Source: an uncultured Porphyromonadaceae bacterium (GTDB lineage: Bacteria > Bacteroidota > Bacteroidia > Bacteroidales > Muribaculaceae). Taken from it: a stretch of 31,974 nucleotides of DNA. A program made the translations under genes and the position numbers. Location of the stretch: positions 1 through 31,974 of the forward strand of contig URMS01000031.1 in the NCBI GenBank assembly GCA_900548975.1. The letters are read 5' to 3'. This document shows positions 24,386 to 31,974 of this stretch, piece by piece. The notes below the pieces were generated by a model. It had not been told where the DNA came from and did no database searches. It worked only from the letters and a program-made list of their open reading frames with translations. Within the stretch, counting starts at the first letter, position 1, and each line of letters starts with the position of its first letter.

Positions 24386-26932
24386 ATGCGAGACATACTG
24401 ACTATAATATTGACTGTTATGACATTCATTTCAGCCAGCGCTTACAAATACGCCTATACATTCAATAATACTCCAATATCCGAAGCCATTGTAAGAATAA
24501 GCAAAGATAACCCTGATGTCAATATATCCTTTATTTACAAAGATCTTGACAACTACCGCACTTCTGCCAAAATTGCAACCGATGATGTCTATACGGCATT
24601 ACGTCAGACCATAGGACTTAACCCGGTGTCTATTATTAACCAGGCTGGCTATTACTATATTGAAGCACTGCAGCATGGACGCTTCATTTATCACGGAACT
24701 GTATTAGATGCCGATAATGAACCTATAATAGGCGCGTCTGTCATGATTCTCTCTCCAAGAGATTCAACAGTTGTTACCTATGGCATTTCAGATAGTGAAG
24801 GCCACTTTTCTATCCCGTGTGATAAGAAAAATATCCTTACTAAGTTTTACTGCATGGGATATAAAACGACCTTTGTAAGCCAACCGCCTTTTGCCATGGG
24901 AAATGTAACGATGCAACATTTGCCCATACAGCTTTCAGCCGTTTCCGTAGAAGCTGACAATATTTCGTTATCCTCCAACAAAAACATCTATATTCCGACT
25001 ACCCGACAGAAAAATGCAGCCCAGGATGCAACTGATTTATTGCGTCGTATGGCGATTCCACAACTGGTAATAAATCCTGCCGATAACAGCATTAAGGATG
25101 TATTTGGCAACGATGTCAAGGTTTTCATTAACTACCAGCTATCTTCATCGGATGAACTGAAAGGCATGAAAATGACAGATGTAAGGAAAATCGAGTATCT
25201 TGAGTTTCCGACCGACCCCCGTTTGAGGGGAGAGCCTCGCGTAGTCAATTTCATTGTCCAGGAATATGAATATGGCGGTTATACTAAAGCAAATGAGTCA
25301 TTCAGAACATTAAACGGCATGTTCAATAACACATCGGTTTTCAGTCGTTTTACTTACAAAAAGATGACGTACGATGTTTATGCCGAAAGTGACAATCAGG
25401 ATTATCACCATATAGGTTCAGATAATATGGCGGTGTATAGGCTTGAGAACAATTCAGAGCCGTTAACCGTCAATCGCAAGGAGTCGTTTAAAGAATCTGA
25501 CACAAGAAGCAATCAGGTCCCTGTAACATTCAGAGCAACATATAACTCGCCTCGGTTTACAGCTCGCAACACTTTATCCTATACTCATTTTTCGTCTCCC
25601 GAACAACAAACTTCCGGAGATTTACAGGTAAATATCCGCCCCGAAAATAATTATACATATACGCGCAGTAATCCCAATCGGAACAACACCATATCTTATA
25701 ACAGTAATTTTTGGGGACTGATTGGTTCTAATGCTTCATTTGATATTACACCCAGCTTCCGCCATACACGTCGCAATAACACAACTTCTTATGAATCGAC
25801 GCTTATACAATCACCGGTTTTTAACCACATCAATGAGAATGCTTATAACTGGGGATTGCAAGCTACCGGACGCATGGTATTCGCACAGAAAAACCAGTTA
25901 TCTCTTTTTGTCGGGAGTGGCCAAAATATCTTCAAACTGGATTATAAAGGGTCTAACAACGCCCGTGACTCATATTCCAATTCTTATGTGGCTGCAGATC
26001 TTCGGTATAGATATCAAACTAAAAAAGTATCTGTTACGACATTCGTCGGTTTTAGTCTGGAACACAATTCGATGAATGGAATCTCGACAGACGATGCTTC
26101 TCCAAGAGCCGGAATTAACTTTTGGCTGTCTTTTAATAAGAAAGGACAGCTTTCGGGATATTTATCATATCAGACGACAACCCCTGATATAAGCATGAAA
26201 GCTAATGACATTGTCAGAAGTAACGAATATATGTATCTTACCGCCAACCCGAATTTAAGGAATTGGCGAAACCTGAACTCAAACCTCGCGTACAACTGGT
26301 ATCACAATAATTCGTTCTCGTTAGCTGCCTTTGCAGGTTATGACCGTGATTTCAACCGCGTGGCAACTGTCTACCAATTATACAATAATGGGGCAGCTCT
26401 CCTTCGTAGCTTTGTAAACGACGGTTCGTTTATACATTACTGCATAGGTGTTTCTGCCAATTACAAGATGTTCAATAACAGCCTTCAACTATATGCCAAT
26501 CTAACGCAAAATGCATTCGATATAACAGGAGCTTATAAAGATAGCTGTTATCCATTTAGAATACAACTACAAGCTGTCTATTATTGGAAATCGTTCAACA
26601 TACTCGCTTCGTGGGGGAATCCTCAACGCACGCTCACCGAAAACTCGAATTATATAATTCACGGCCGCAATTTCCACATGCTGTCGGTCGGCTGGGGCAA
26701 CGGCATTTGGAACGTCAATCTGTCTGCAAAGAATATCTTTAATAAAGGTTGGCAGTCAGAAACCTGGCAAAAGAACTCCACATTATATTCAGAGTGTCAA
26801 CAATTTTATAACCCTATGGGCCATGCAAGCGTCAATCTTTCCGTGACCTACACTATAGGTTATGGTAAGAAAATACAACGAGGCAACGAGGTCAGAGGAC
26901 AAGGGAGTACACCTTCTGCTATTGTCAGATAA
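24386..26932 (+). CDS. Outer membrane beta-barrel protein with STN and carboxypeptidase-regulatory domains
   Basis: An 848-aa protein. The ATG at 24386 is chosen over the in-frame TTG at 24377 because it lies 1 nt after the anti-sigma stop and gives a clean signal peptide (MRDILTIILTVMTFISASAY). Domains in order: an STN signalling domain (about 22-95, FNNTPISEAIVRISKDNPDV), a carboxypeptidase-regulatory-like beta sandwich (about 100-180, GTVLDADNEPIIGASVMI), a divergent plug-like region (about 205-290, ATDLLRRM to RVVNFIVQEYEYGG) and a large barrel of aromatic-rich strands. The C-terminal stretch (NPMGHASVNLSVTYTIGYGK) is typical of the OMP_b-brl_3 group. No TonB box is seen. It probably imports or senses a ligand and signals to the sigma factor. 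The gene is visibly AT-richer than gltX or waaA. Confidence 0.9.
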   Translation: MRDILTIILTVMTFISASAYKYAYTFNNTPISEAIVRISKDNPDVNISFIYKDLDNYRTSAKIATDDVYTALRQTIGLNPVSIINQAGYYYIEALQHGRFIYHGTVLDADNEPIIGASVMILSPRDSTVVTYGISDSEGHFSIPCDKKNILTKFYCMGYKTTFVSQPPFAMGNVTMQHLPIQLSAVSVEADNISLSSNKNIYIPTTRQKNAAQDATDLLRRMAIPQLVINPADNSIKDVFGNDVKVFINYQLSSSDELKGMKMTDVRKIEYLEFPTDPRLRGEPRVVNFIVQEYEYGGYTKANESFRTLNGMFNNTSVFSRFTYKKMTYDVYAESDNQDYHHIGSDNMAVYRLENNSEPLTVNRKESFKESDTRSNQVPVTFRATYNSPRFTARNTLSYTHFSSPEQQTSGDLQVNIRPENNYTYTRSNPNRNNTISYNSNFWGLIGSNASFDITPSFRHTRRNNTTSYESTLIQSPVFNHINENAYNWGLQATGRMVFAQKNQLSLFVGSGQNIFKLDYKGSNNARDSYSNSYVAADLRYRYQTKKVSVTTFVGFSLEHNSMNGISTDDASPRAGINFWLSFNKKGQLSGYLSYQTTTPDISMKANDIVRSNEYMYLTANPNLRNWRNLNSNLAYNWYHNNSFSLAAFAGYDRDFNRVATVYQLYNNGAALLRSFVNDGSFIHYCIGVSANYKMFNNSLQLYANLTQNAFDITGAYKDSCYPFRIQLQAVYYWKSFNILASWGNPQRTLTENSNYIIHGRNFHMLSVGWGNGIWNVNLSAKNIFNKGWQSETWQKNSTLYSECQQFYNPMGHASVNLSVTYTIGYGKKIQRGNEVRGQGSTPSAIVR

Positions 26933-26999
26933 ATATAAAGAGTTTATTGACATGGTGTATACTTCACTATTGAACCCTTAATCTCTATACGGTCATACA

Positions 27000-27046
27000 G
27001 CGGGCATCGGCACCAACTTTTCCGTTGGATCCGATGCCCGCTTTTC
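27000..27046 (+). terminator. Strong intrinsic terminator of the ECF sigma operon
   Basis: An 11-bp perfect stem, GCGGGCATCGG (27000-27010) with CCGATGCCCGC (27031-27041), plus an inner 5-bp stem CCAAC/GTTGG (27013-27017 and 27024-27028), followed by TTTTCT. It lies 67 nt after the outer membrane protein's stop. The T-tract is only on the plus strand side, so it should not act for the convergent malic enzyme gene. The rest of the gap up to 27154 shows nothing further. Confidence 0.85.
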
Positions 27047-27154
27047 TATGTAGTATCGTTTCTGCTCCGGCCCCCTGTTCACAGAGATAGGTCGTAAGCG
27101 TGCTTTATATCCTTTGAGGGGATTTTACTTATTGAACTCTGTCTCATTCGCCGT

Positions 27155-28483
27155 TCAGCTTGCCTTGGCCGACAGATATTGGAGGATATGCACGTCGGTG
27201 TCGGTGACATATCGCTTCAGCACATTGCCGTAGTGCGCGAGATCCTCGAGAGGTGCCTTTGCCACTCCGCTCTCGGCAGCAGCGCGTGCTACGGCCGGCG
27301 GGACCGAGGTGAGCAGACGGCGGTCGAAGGGTTTGGGCAATATATAGTCGGGACCGAAGGCAAGGTCCTCGTCGCCGTACAGTTTGCGCACTGCTTCGGG
27401 CACCGGCTCGCGAGCGAGGGCGGCGATGGCATGCGAAGCGGCCATCTTCATAGCCTCGTTGATCTGTGTGGCCCTGCAGTCGAGCGCGCCGCGGAAGATG
27501 TAGGGGAATCCGAGGACGTTGTTTATCTGGTTGGGATAGTCACTTCTGCCGGTGGCATATACAAGGTCGGTGCGCACGGCAAGAGCTGCCTCGCGTGCTA
27601 TCTCGGGCTTGGGATTTGCCAGGGCGAATACGATAGGACGCTCGGCCATGGTAGCGAGCATGGCGGGAGTGAGCACATCGGCTACCGACAGTCCCAGAAA
27701 GACATCCGCGTCCTTCACGGCATCGGCGAGCGTGGTGCGTCCGTCGGCCTCGATGGCGAATTCCTCCTTGACGGCATTGACCCCTGCCCTGCCCTTGTAG
27801 ATGACGCCGTGGCTGTCGCACATCACTATTTTGGCCGGGTCGACGCCGAGCGATATCATCAGCCGGGTGCAGGCTATGGCGGCAGCTCCGGCACCGTTCA
27901 CCACCAGGCGGATGTCGCCGATTTCTTTCTTCTGCACTATCAGCGCGTTGATAAGTGCGGCTCCGGCTATGACAGCCGTGCCGTGCTGGTCGTCGTGCAT
28001 CACGGGGATGTCGCACCCGGCCTTGAGCGAGTTCTCGATTTCGAAACATTCGGGCGACTTGATGTCTTCGAGATTGATGCCGCCGAAACCGGGAGTGAGA
28101 GCACGCACTATTTCCACAAATTTCTGCGGATCGGTTTCGTTCACTTCGAGGTCGAAGGCATTCAGACCGGCGAATATCTTGAAGAGCAGAGCCTTGCCCT
28201 CCATCACCGGCTTCGAGGCCTCTGCGCCTATGTTGCCGAGGCCGAGCACGGCTGTGCCGTTGGAGATCACAGCCACGGTGTTGCCGCGGTCGGTGTATTT
28301 ATAAACATTATCGACATTGCGGGCTATCTCAAGGCAGGGAAAAGCCACTCCCGGGGAGTAGGCCAGCGACAGATCCTCCGGAGTGGAGAACGGTTTTGTA
28401 GGTACTATTTCTATTTTGCCGGGACGAGGATAGCGGTGGTAGGCAAGAGCCCGCGCCTTATCTGAACTGAGAACTTTTTTCAT
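27155..28483 (-). CDS. maeB: Malic enzyme, stand-alone form without phosphotransacetylase domain
   Basis: A 442-aa cytoplasmic enzyme converting malate to pyruvate, CO2 and NAD(P)H. The N-terminal malic domain carries LAYSPGVAFPCLEIA, then GNTVAVISNGTAVLGLGNIG and the active-site region GKALLFKIFAGLNAFDLEVN. The metal-binding and catalytic stretch VMHDDQHGTAVIAGAAL follows. The nucleotide-binding domain starts near residue 195 with VVNGAGAAAIACTRLM. Many Bacteroidetes and proteobacterial MaeB proteins are about 760 aa with a C-terminal phosphotransacetylase-like domain, which is absent here; the gene ends cleanly. NADP preference is the usual annotation for this type but cannot be proven from sequence. 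Both neighbours are on the other strand, so it is a single-gene unit. Confidence 0.93.
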   Translation of the reverse strand: MKKVLSSDKARALAYHRYPRPGKIEIVPTKPFSTPEDLSLAYSPGVAFPCLEIARNVDNVYKYTDRGNTVAVISNGTAVLGLGNIGAEASKPVMEGKALLFKIFAGLNAFDLEVNETDPQKFVEIVRALTPGFGGINLEDIKSPECFEIENSLKAGCDIPVMHDDQHGTAVIAGAALINALIVQKKEIGDIRLVVNGAGAAAIACTRLMISLGVDPAKIVMCDSHGVIYKGRAGVNAVKEEFAIEADGRTTLADAVKDADVFLGLSVADVLTPAMLATMAERPIVFALANPKPEIAREAALAVRTDLVYATGRSDYPNQINNVLGFPYIFRGALDCRATQINEAMKMAASHAIAALAREPVPEAVRKLYGDEDLAFGPDYILPKPFDRRLLTSVPPAVARAAAESGVAKAPLEDLAHYGNVLKRYVTDTDVHILQYLSAKAS

Positions 28484-28565
28484 GACTTGAAATTACTTTT
28501 TTGGTATAAAAAACGCTTTGAAAGACTCCAAAGTTCTGTCTGGCGAAATCGCCTGAAAAGAAAAA

Positions 28566-28597
28566 TTTGTTTATTAGAAAGAAAAAGCATAATTTTG
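28566..28597 (+). promoter_or_regulatory. Promoter of tRNA-Leu
   Basis: TTTG (28566-28569), a 20-bp spacer and TAATTTTG (28590-28597) match the Bacteroidetes promoter consensus exactly. The tRNA begins 14 nt after the -7 box, so the leader is only a few nucleotides. Confidence 0.75.
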
Positions 28598-28610
28598 CGC
28601 AACCAAAACC

Positions 28611-28692
28611 GCGCAAGTGGCGTAATTGGTAGCCGCGTTAGACTTAGGATCTAATGTCTTAGGACGTGGGGGTTCGAGTCCCCCCCTGCGCA
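28611..28692 (+). tRNA. tRNA-Leu (anticodon UAG)
   Basis: An 82-nt class II tRNA. Anticodon stem TTAGA/TCTAA encloses the loop CTTAGGA, giving anticodon TAG that reads CUA/CUN leucine codons. A T arm with GGGGG, loop TTCGAGT and CCCCC is at 28668-28684, and a variable arm with GTC/GAC pairing is present. The acceptor stem GCGCAAG (28611-28617) pairs with CCTGCGC (28685-28691) with one A-C mismatch. The discriminator is A, as for leucine tRNAs. CCA is not encoded. It stands alone between its own promoter and terminator. Confidence 0.95.
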
Positions 28693-28695
28693 CAC

Positions 28696-28739
28696 GAAAC
28701 CGTCTGTAATCCCTGCGATTCACAGTCGGTTTCTTTTTT
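28696..28739 (+). terminator. Intrinsic terminator after tRNA-Leu
   Basis: GAAACCG (28696-28702) pairs with CGGTTTC (28727-28733), extended after one mismatch by CTGT/ACAG, and is followed directly by six T residues (28734-28739). It ends transcription of the tRNA 4 nt after its 3' end and reaches into the stop codon of the convergent hydrolase gene. Confidence 0.85.
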
Positions 28740-30096
28740 ATTTCTGCGATGATATGAATGTGGCGACAGTATCCAGCACCTCGGGAGCTATCGTTTCGCG
28801 TATGGTGCCGTACTCCGACACATCGCCTGTCTGACAATGCTGCATCATATGGTTGAGAGCCGGCTCGATAACAGTCGAGGCATGGGGGATGTAGCGCCGT
28901 ATCGCAGCGATATTGTCCGCGGCATTCACCTGAGTGTCGCGGTCGCCGTTGAGGGCCAGTACCGGGCAGCTCACACTACCCATATATTGCGCCGGCTCCA
29001 GAGCTAACAGCGCATCCACAGACGGCAGACGCACTTTCTGCGATGCCTCGGCCGATGCCACTATAGCAGCGGGAACACCCGGAGCCACAGCTTTCGCAAG
29101 CGAATCGATATCGACAGGACGCACCGAGCCACTACGATACTGACCGATATAGATATCGAAGAGACTGTCCAGCAGCTTTTCGCTCAACACCTTGTCCTGG
29201 CCTGTAATACCGGCTTTCTCAAGCGAACGGATGTTCTGAGCCATGAGCACTTCCTTGCCTGTCACGGCCACGCCGGCAAGCGACACCACAAAGTCGGCCA
29301 CGCCGTCGGCGCCGAGCATAAAGGCTATCGTACCACCTTCGGAATGCCCCAGAACGCCAATCCTGCCCAAACCCGGCACGGTGCGCAGAAAGTCGACAGC
29401 GCCACGGGCATCATCCTTGAAATTGTAGATATCGGATTTCACGAAATCGCCTTCCGAGAGACCGGTCCCACGGTCGTCGTATCGGAAAGACGCGATACCG
29501 TTCCGACCGAGATAATCGGCTATTACGGCAAAGGGGCGGTGTTCGAACAATTCCTCGTCGCGGTTCTGCGGTCCGCTGCCACTCACCATGACCACCGCCG
29601 GAACTGCCCCGGCCGACATACCGGCAGGAAGCACCAGTGTCCCGGCAACGCGTGTGCCGTCGGCCGACTCGAACACAGTATCTTTCACCGAATACGGAAA
29701 TGGTCCGGACGGAGTCTGCGGGCGACGCTTCGACAGCGGTTCTTCGGCAGTGAGTACCAGCGGAAAGGAGAAACCCCTCTGAGAAAAAGCGCCCGTGATG
29801 CTGTCGCCGGAAATACGGCCTGTGAAACGTGCGCCTATCGAGCGGCATTCCACCGCCACACTGTCGGCAGTACACACAGTCACCTCAGCGGGAATACCCT
29901 TGGCGCCCTGTGCGGGCGAATCGAGAGTACAGCCCGGCAAGTCACCGTCCTTATGCTGAAAATTGAAGACTATGGGAAGCTTCGACGGTCCTATCGAAAG
30001 ATCGCCACGCCACGCACCTGTCAGCGCCGATACATCCATGGAGGTAAACACAATAAGTGCCAGTACAAACCATCTGCTGAAAACCAATCTGTTCAT
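28738..30096 (-). CDS. Secreted alpha/beta hydrolase (serine esterase or peptidase type)
   Basis: A 452-aa protein with a signal peptide at residues 1 to about 24. Residues about 25-115 form a beta-rich region (LTGAWRGDLSIGPSKLPIVF and a FTGRISGDSITGAF repeat-like segment), as seen in front of many Bacteroidetes hydrolases. The alpha/beta hydrolase domain spans about 130-450: oxyanion region MVSGSGPQNRDEE, nucleophile elbow GHSEGG with Ser252, acid in NGDRDTQ (Asp385 or Asp387) and His416 in LNHMMQ. A complete triad suggests an active periplasmic or secreted esterase or peptidase. The substrate is unknown. It is divergent from xylB, which may hint at plant-polysaccharide deacetylation, but this is speculation. 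Confidence 0.9.
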   Translation of the reverse strand: MNRLVFSRWFVLALIVFTSMDVSALTGAWRGDLSIGPSKLPIVFNFQHKDGDLPGCTLDSPAQGAKGIPAEVTVCTADSVAVECRSIGARFTGRISGDSITGAFSQRGFSFPLVLTAEEPLSKRRPQTPSGPFPYSVKDTVFESADGTRVAGTLVLPAGMSAGAVPAVVMVSGSGPQNRDEELFEHRPFAVIADYLGRNGIASFRYDDRGTGLSEGDFVKSDIYNFKDDARGAVDFLRTVPGLGRIGVLGHSEGGTIAFMLGADGVADFVVSLAGVAVTGKEVLMAQNIRSLEKAGITGQDKVLSEKLLDSLFDIYIGQYRSGSVRPVDIDSLAKAVAPGVPAAIVASAEASQKVRLPSVDALLALEPAQYMGSVSCPVLALNGDRDTQVNAADNIAAIRRYIPHASTVIEPALNHMMQHCQTGDVSEYGTIRETIAPEVLDTVATFISSQK

Positions 30097-30118
30097 TTCA
30101 TACTTGAATTACATGCCG

Positions 30119-30126
30119 CAAATATA
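30119..30126 (-). promoter_or_regulatory. Possible -7 box for the hydrolase gene
   Basis: On the minus strand, TATATTTG fits TAnnTTTG and lies 22 nt before the hydrolase ATG. No good TTTG is found at the proper upstream distance (CGAA is at 30152 on the plus strand), so the promoter is only partly supported. Confidence 0.4.
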
Positions 30127-30184
30127 GCGTTTTTTATCGAGAGAGCATACGCGAATTTTATTTTTTGATTTCAACGGCCTGGAT

Positions 30185-30216
30185 ATTGTACGAATGGCGC
30201 CAAAATACTATCTTTG
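30185..30216 (+). promoter_or_regulatory. Promoter of xylBA
   Basis: ATTG (30185-30188), a 20-bp spacer and TATCTTTG (30209-30216) fit the Bacteroidetes promoter with one mismatch in the -33 element. The leader of about 75 nt contains a 6-bp inverted repeat, AGCCTC (30232-30237) and GAGGCT (30250-30255), which could be a regulator site or a leader hairpin. Confidence 0.58.
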
Positions 30217-30297
30217 TGCATCAAGTCCCGCAGCCTCAGCGATTGTATGGAGGCTTTACATACATACCAACCATAAGACCATATTCTTAACCAAAAA

Positions 30298-31782
30298 ATG
30301 TATTTATTAGGATACGACATCGGCAGTTCGTCCGTCAAGGCTGCCCTTGTAGATGCCGTCAGCGGCCAGTGCGTGGCCTCCGACTTTTTCCCGAAAACCG
30401 AAGCGCCCATCAAGGCGCTCAAGCCCGGATGGGCAGAACAGCACCCCGATTCCTGGTGGAAATATATAAAAGAGGCCACGGCCTCGGTTCTTGCCTCCTC
30501 GGCTATCGATGCAGCCGACATCAAGGCCATAGGCATCAGCTACCAGATGCACGGCCTCGTGGCACTCGACAAAAACATGGAGCCTCTGCGCGACGCCATC
30601 ATATGGTGCGACAGCCGCGGTGTACCCTACGGACGCCGTGCATTCGATGAAATCGGTGCCGACAAGTGTCTGGGCCATCTGCTCAATTCGCCGGGCAATT
30701 TCACTGCCGCCAAACTGGCCTGGATAAAGGAAAACGAACCGCAGATATTCGCCCGCATACACAAGATAATGCTGCCGGGCGACTACATTGCGTTCCGCCT
30801 CACCGGAAAAATCTGCACCAATCCCGAAGGCCTGTCGGAATATATGCTGTGGGACTTCAAGAACGACGCCCCGGCGGCTTTCCTGATGGCTTACTACGGA
30901 TTCGACCCTGCGATACTGCCCGAAGTCGGCTCTACCTTCTCCAATCAGGGCGGCCTCACCGAAAAAGCGGCCGCCGAACTCGGTCTCAAAGCCGGAACAC
31001 CGGTCACCTACCGCGCAGGCGACCAGCCCAACAACGCCCTGTCGCTTAATGTATTCGAGCCGGGCGAAGTGGCCTCTACGGCAGGTACTTCGGGCGTGGT
31101 ATACGGCATCAACGGCACGGTCGACTACGACCCGCTGTCGCGTGTCAACAATTTCGCGCACGTCAACCACACGGCAGACAAACCTCGAATCGGCGTCATG
31201 ACATGTATCAGCGGTACGGGCATTCTCAACAGCTGGATTAAGCGGAATGTGTCACCCGAGCGTATTTCCTATGCCGATATGAACGAACTGGCAGCCCAGA
31301 TAGCACCGGGCAGCGAGGGAATTTCCATACTGCCCTTCGGCAACGGCGCCGAGCGCGTGCTCGAAAACCGTGAACCGGGCTGCTCGTTCCACGGCGTCAA
31401 CTTCAATATCCACGACCGCCGCCATCTCATCCGCGCCGCTCAGGAAGGCATAGTGTTCGCGTTCATGTACGGTATGGAGGTGATGCAGAGCATGGGTATG
31501 AAGATAGACCGAATCCATGCGGGGCACGCCAACATGTTCCTCAGTCCGGTGTTCCGCCAGACTCTCGCCTCGGTATCGGGTGCGGTGATAGAACTCTACG
31601 ACACCGACGGTGCCGTCGGAGCGGCCAAGGGAGCCGGCATAGGTGCCGGAATCTACGCTTCGCCAAAAGAAGCTTTCGCCACGCTGACACGCATCGGCGA
31701 GACAGCACCCGACGCCGACCGGACACCCTATCTCGAAGCCTACGCCCTGTGGAAACAGCGTCTGGCATCTGTCATTAATTAA
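30298..31782 (+). CDS. xylB: Xylulokinase
   Basis: A 494-aa FGGY-family kinase that phosphorylates D-xylulose to xylulose 5-phosphate for the pentose phosphate pathway. The N-terminal ATP-fold phosphate loop is LGYDIGSSSVKAALVDA (Asp7). Substrate-side segments are YQMHGLVALD and the WCDSRG motif near residue 103. The catalytic Asp242 sits in YRAGDQPNNALSL, followed by the glycine-rich TAGTSGVVYG. The C-terminal segment HAGHANMFLSPVFRQTLASV, with the DGAVGAAKGAGIGAG stretch, is typical of xylulokinases. The length is normal. It is followed after 29 nt by xylA, so the pair forms the xylose utilisation operon. Confidence 0.95.
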   Translation: MYLLGYDIGSSSVKAALVDAVSGQCVASDFFPKTEAPIKALKPGWAEQHPDSWWKYIKEATASVLASSAIDAADIKAIGISYQMHGLVALDKNMEPLRDAIIWCDSRGVPYGRRAFDEIGADKCLGHLLNSPGNFTAAKLAWIKENEPQIFARIHKIMLPGDYIAFRLTGKICTNPEGLSEYMLWDFKNDAPAAFLMAYYGFDPAILPEVGSTFSNQGGLTEKAAAELGLKAGTPVTYRAGDQPNNALSLNVFEPGEVASTAGTSGVVYGINGTVDYDPLSRVNNFAHVNHTADKPRIGVMTCISGTGILNSWIKRNVSPERISYADMNELAAQIAPGSEGISILPFGNGAERVLENREPGCSFHGVNFNIHDRRHLIRAAQEGIVFAFMYGMEVMQSMGMKIDRIHAGHANMFLSPVFRQTLASVSGAVIELYDTDGAVGAAKGAGIGAGIYASPKEAFATLTRIGETAPDADRTPYLEAYALWKQRLASVIN

Positions 31783-31811
31783 CCATTACCTAACATACAC
31801 TTTTTTTTCAA

Positions 31812-31974
31812 ATGGCTAACAAAGAATACTTTCCCGCTATCGGGAAGATAAAGTTCGAGGGTACCGAGAGCTACAATCCCCTCGCATACCGCTACTACGA
31901 TGCCGAGCGCGTGGTTCTCGGCAAACCGATGAAAGAATGGCTCAAGTTCGCCATGGCATGGTGGCACACCCTCT
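31812..31974 (+). CDS. xylA: Xylose isomerase, N-terminal part (cut by window end)
   Basis: The first 54 codons of an ORF that runs off the window. The translation starts MANKEYFPAIGKIKFEGTES and continues with NPLAYRYYDAERVVLGKPMK and FAMAWWHT, the conserved N-terminus of bacterial class II xylose isomerases (YFP, IKFEG, NPLA, WHT). The enzyme converts D-xylose to D-xylulose, the substrate of the XylB encoded just upstream. The ATG lies 3 nt after a run of T residues and 29 nt after the xylB stop. Confidence 0.92.
   Translation, partial: MANKEYFPAIGKIKFEGTESYNPLAYRYYDAERVVLGKPMKEWLKFAMAWWHTL

Overview
The window looks like chromosome of a Bacteroidales bacterium, most likely from the Muribaculaceae or a close relative (inference). 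Supporting signs are several near-consensus Bacteroidetes promoters (TTTG, about 20 bp, TAnnTTTG), a class II tRNA gene without an encoded CCA end, an ECF sigma / FecR-type anti-sigma / STN outer-membrane-protein triad, and xylB directly followed by xylA. There are no transposases, integrases or CRISPR arrays.

Positions 39-15445 (all minus strand, transcription from 15445 towards 39) hold ten closely packed genes that I read as one uncharacterised envelope system. In order of transcription: (1) a 1260-aa protein with a signal peptide, a periplasmic vWA-like domain, one membrane segment and a cytoplasmic Hsp70/actin-type ATPase; (2) a 618-aa single-pass protein with a long cytoplasmic coiled coil; (3) a 436-aa membrane-anchored vWA protein with an intact MIDAS; (4) a 143-aa multi-pass membrane protein; (5) a 546-aa tubulin/FtsZ-like GTPase; (6) a 1199-aa protein with an unknown N-terminal half and a second Hsp70/actin-type ATPase; then, after an intrinsic-terminator-like hairpin, (7) a 246-aa coiled-coil/Pro-Gln-rich protein; (8) a 358-aa anchored protein with a degenerate SNase-like domain and a transglutaminase-like domain; (9) a 57-aa two-helix membrane protein; (10) a 194-aa zinc-ribbon membrane protein. 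An actin-like and a tubulin-like NTPase together with vWA and transglutaminase modules is the most interesting content here.

Positions 15647-17341 hold a divergent DeoR-family repressor and a Cof-type HAD phosphatase. Their promoters interleave over a 12-bp inverted repeat that is a good operator candidate.

Positions 17402-23052 (minus) form a five-gene run: gltX, waaA, an ArgC-like protein lacking the catalytic cysteine, a CHASE2 membrane protein and a small FecR-domain secreted protein. gltX/waaA and CHASE2/FecR overlap by 4 nt, and a strong promoter lies upstream of gltX.

Positions 23274-26932 (plus) encode an ECF sigma factor, a short anti-sigma factor and an STN/carboxypeptidase-regulatory/beta-barrel outer membrane protein, ended by a strong terminator. 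This outer-membrane gene looks more AT-rich than its surroundings.

Positions 27155-31974 carry a stand-alone malic enzyme (minus), tRNA-Leu(UAG) (plus), a secreted alpha/beta hydrolase (minus), xylB (plus) and the start of xylA (plus, cut by the window end). No gene-free stretch exceeds 300 bases.
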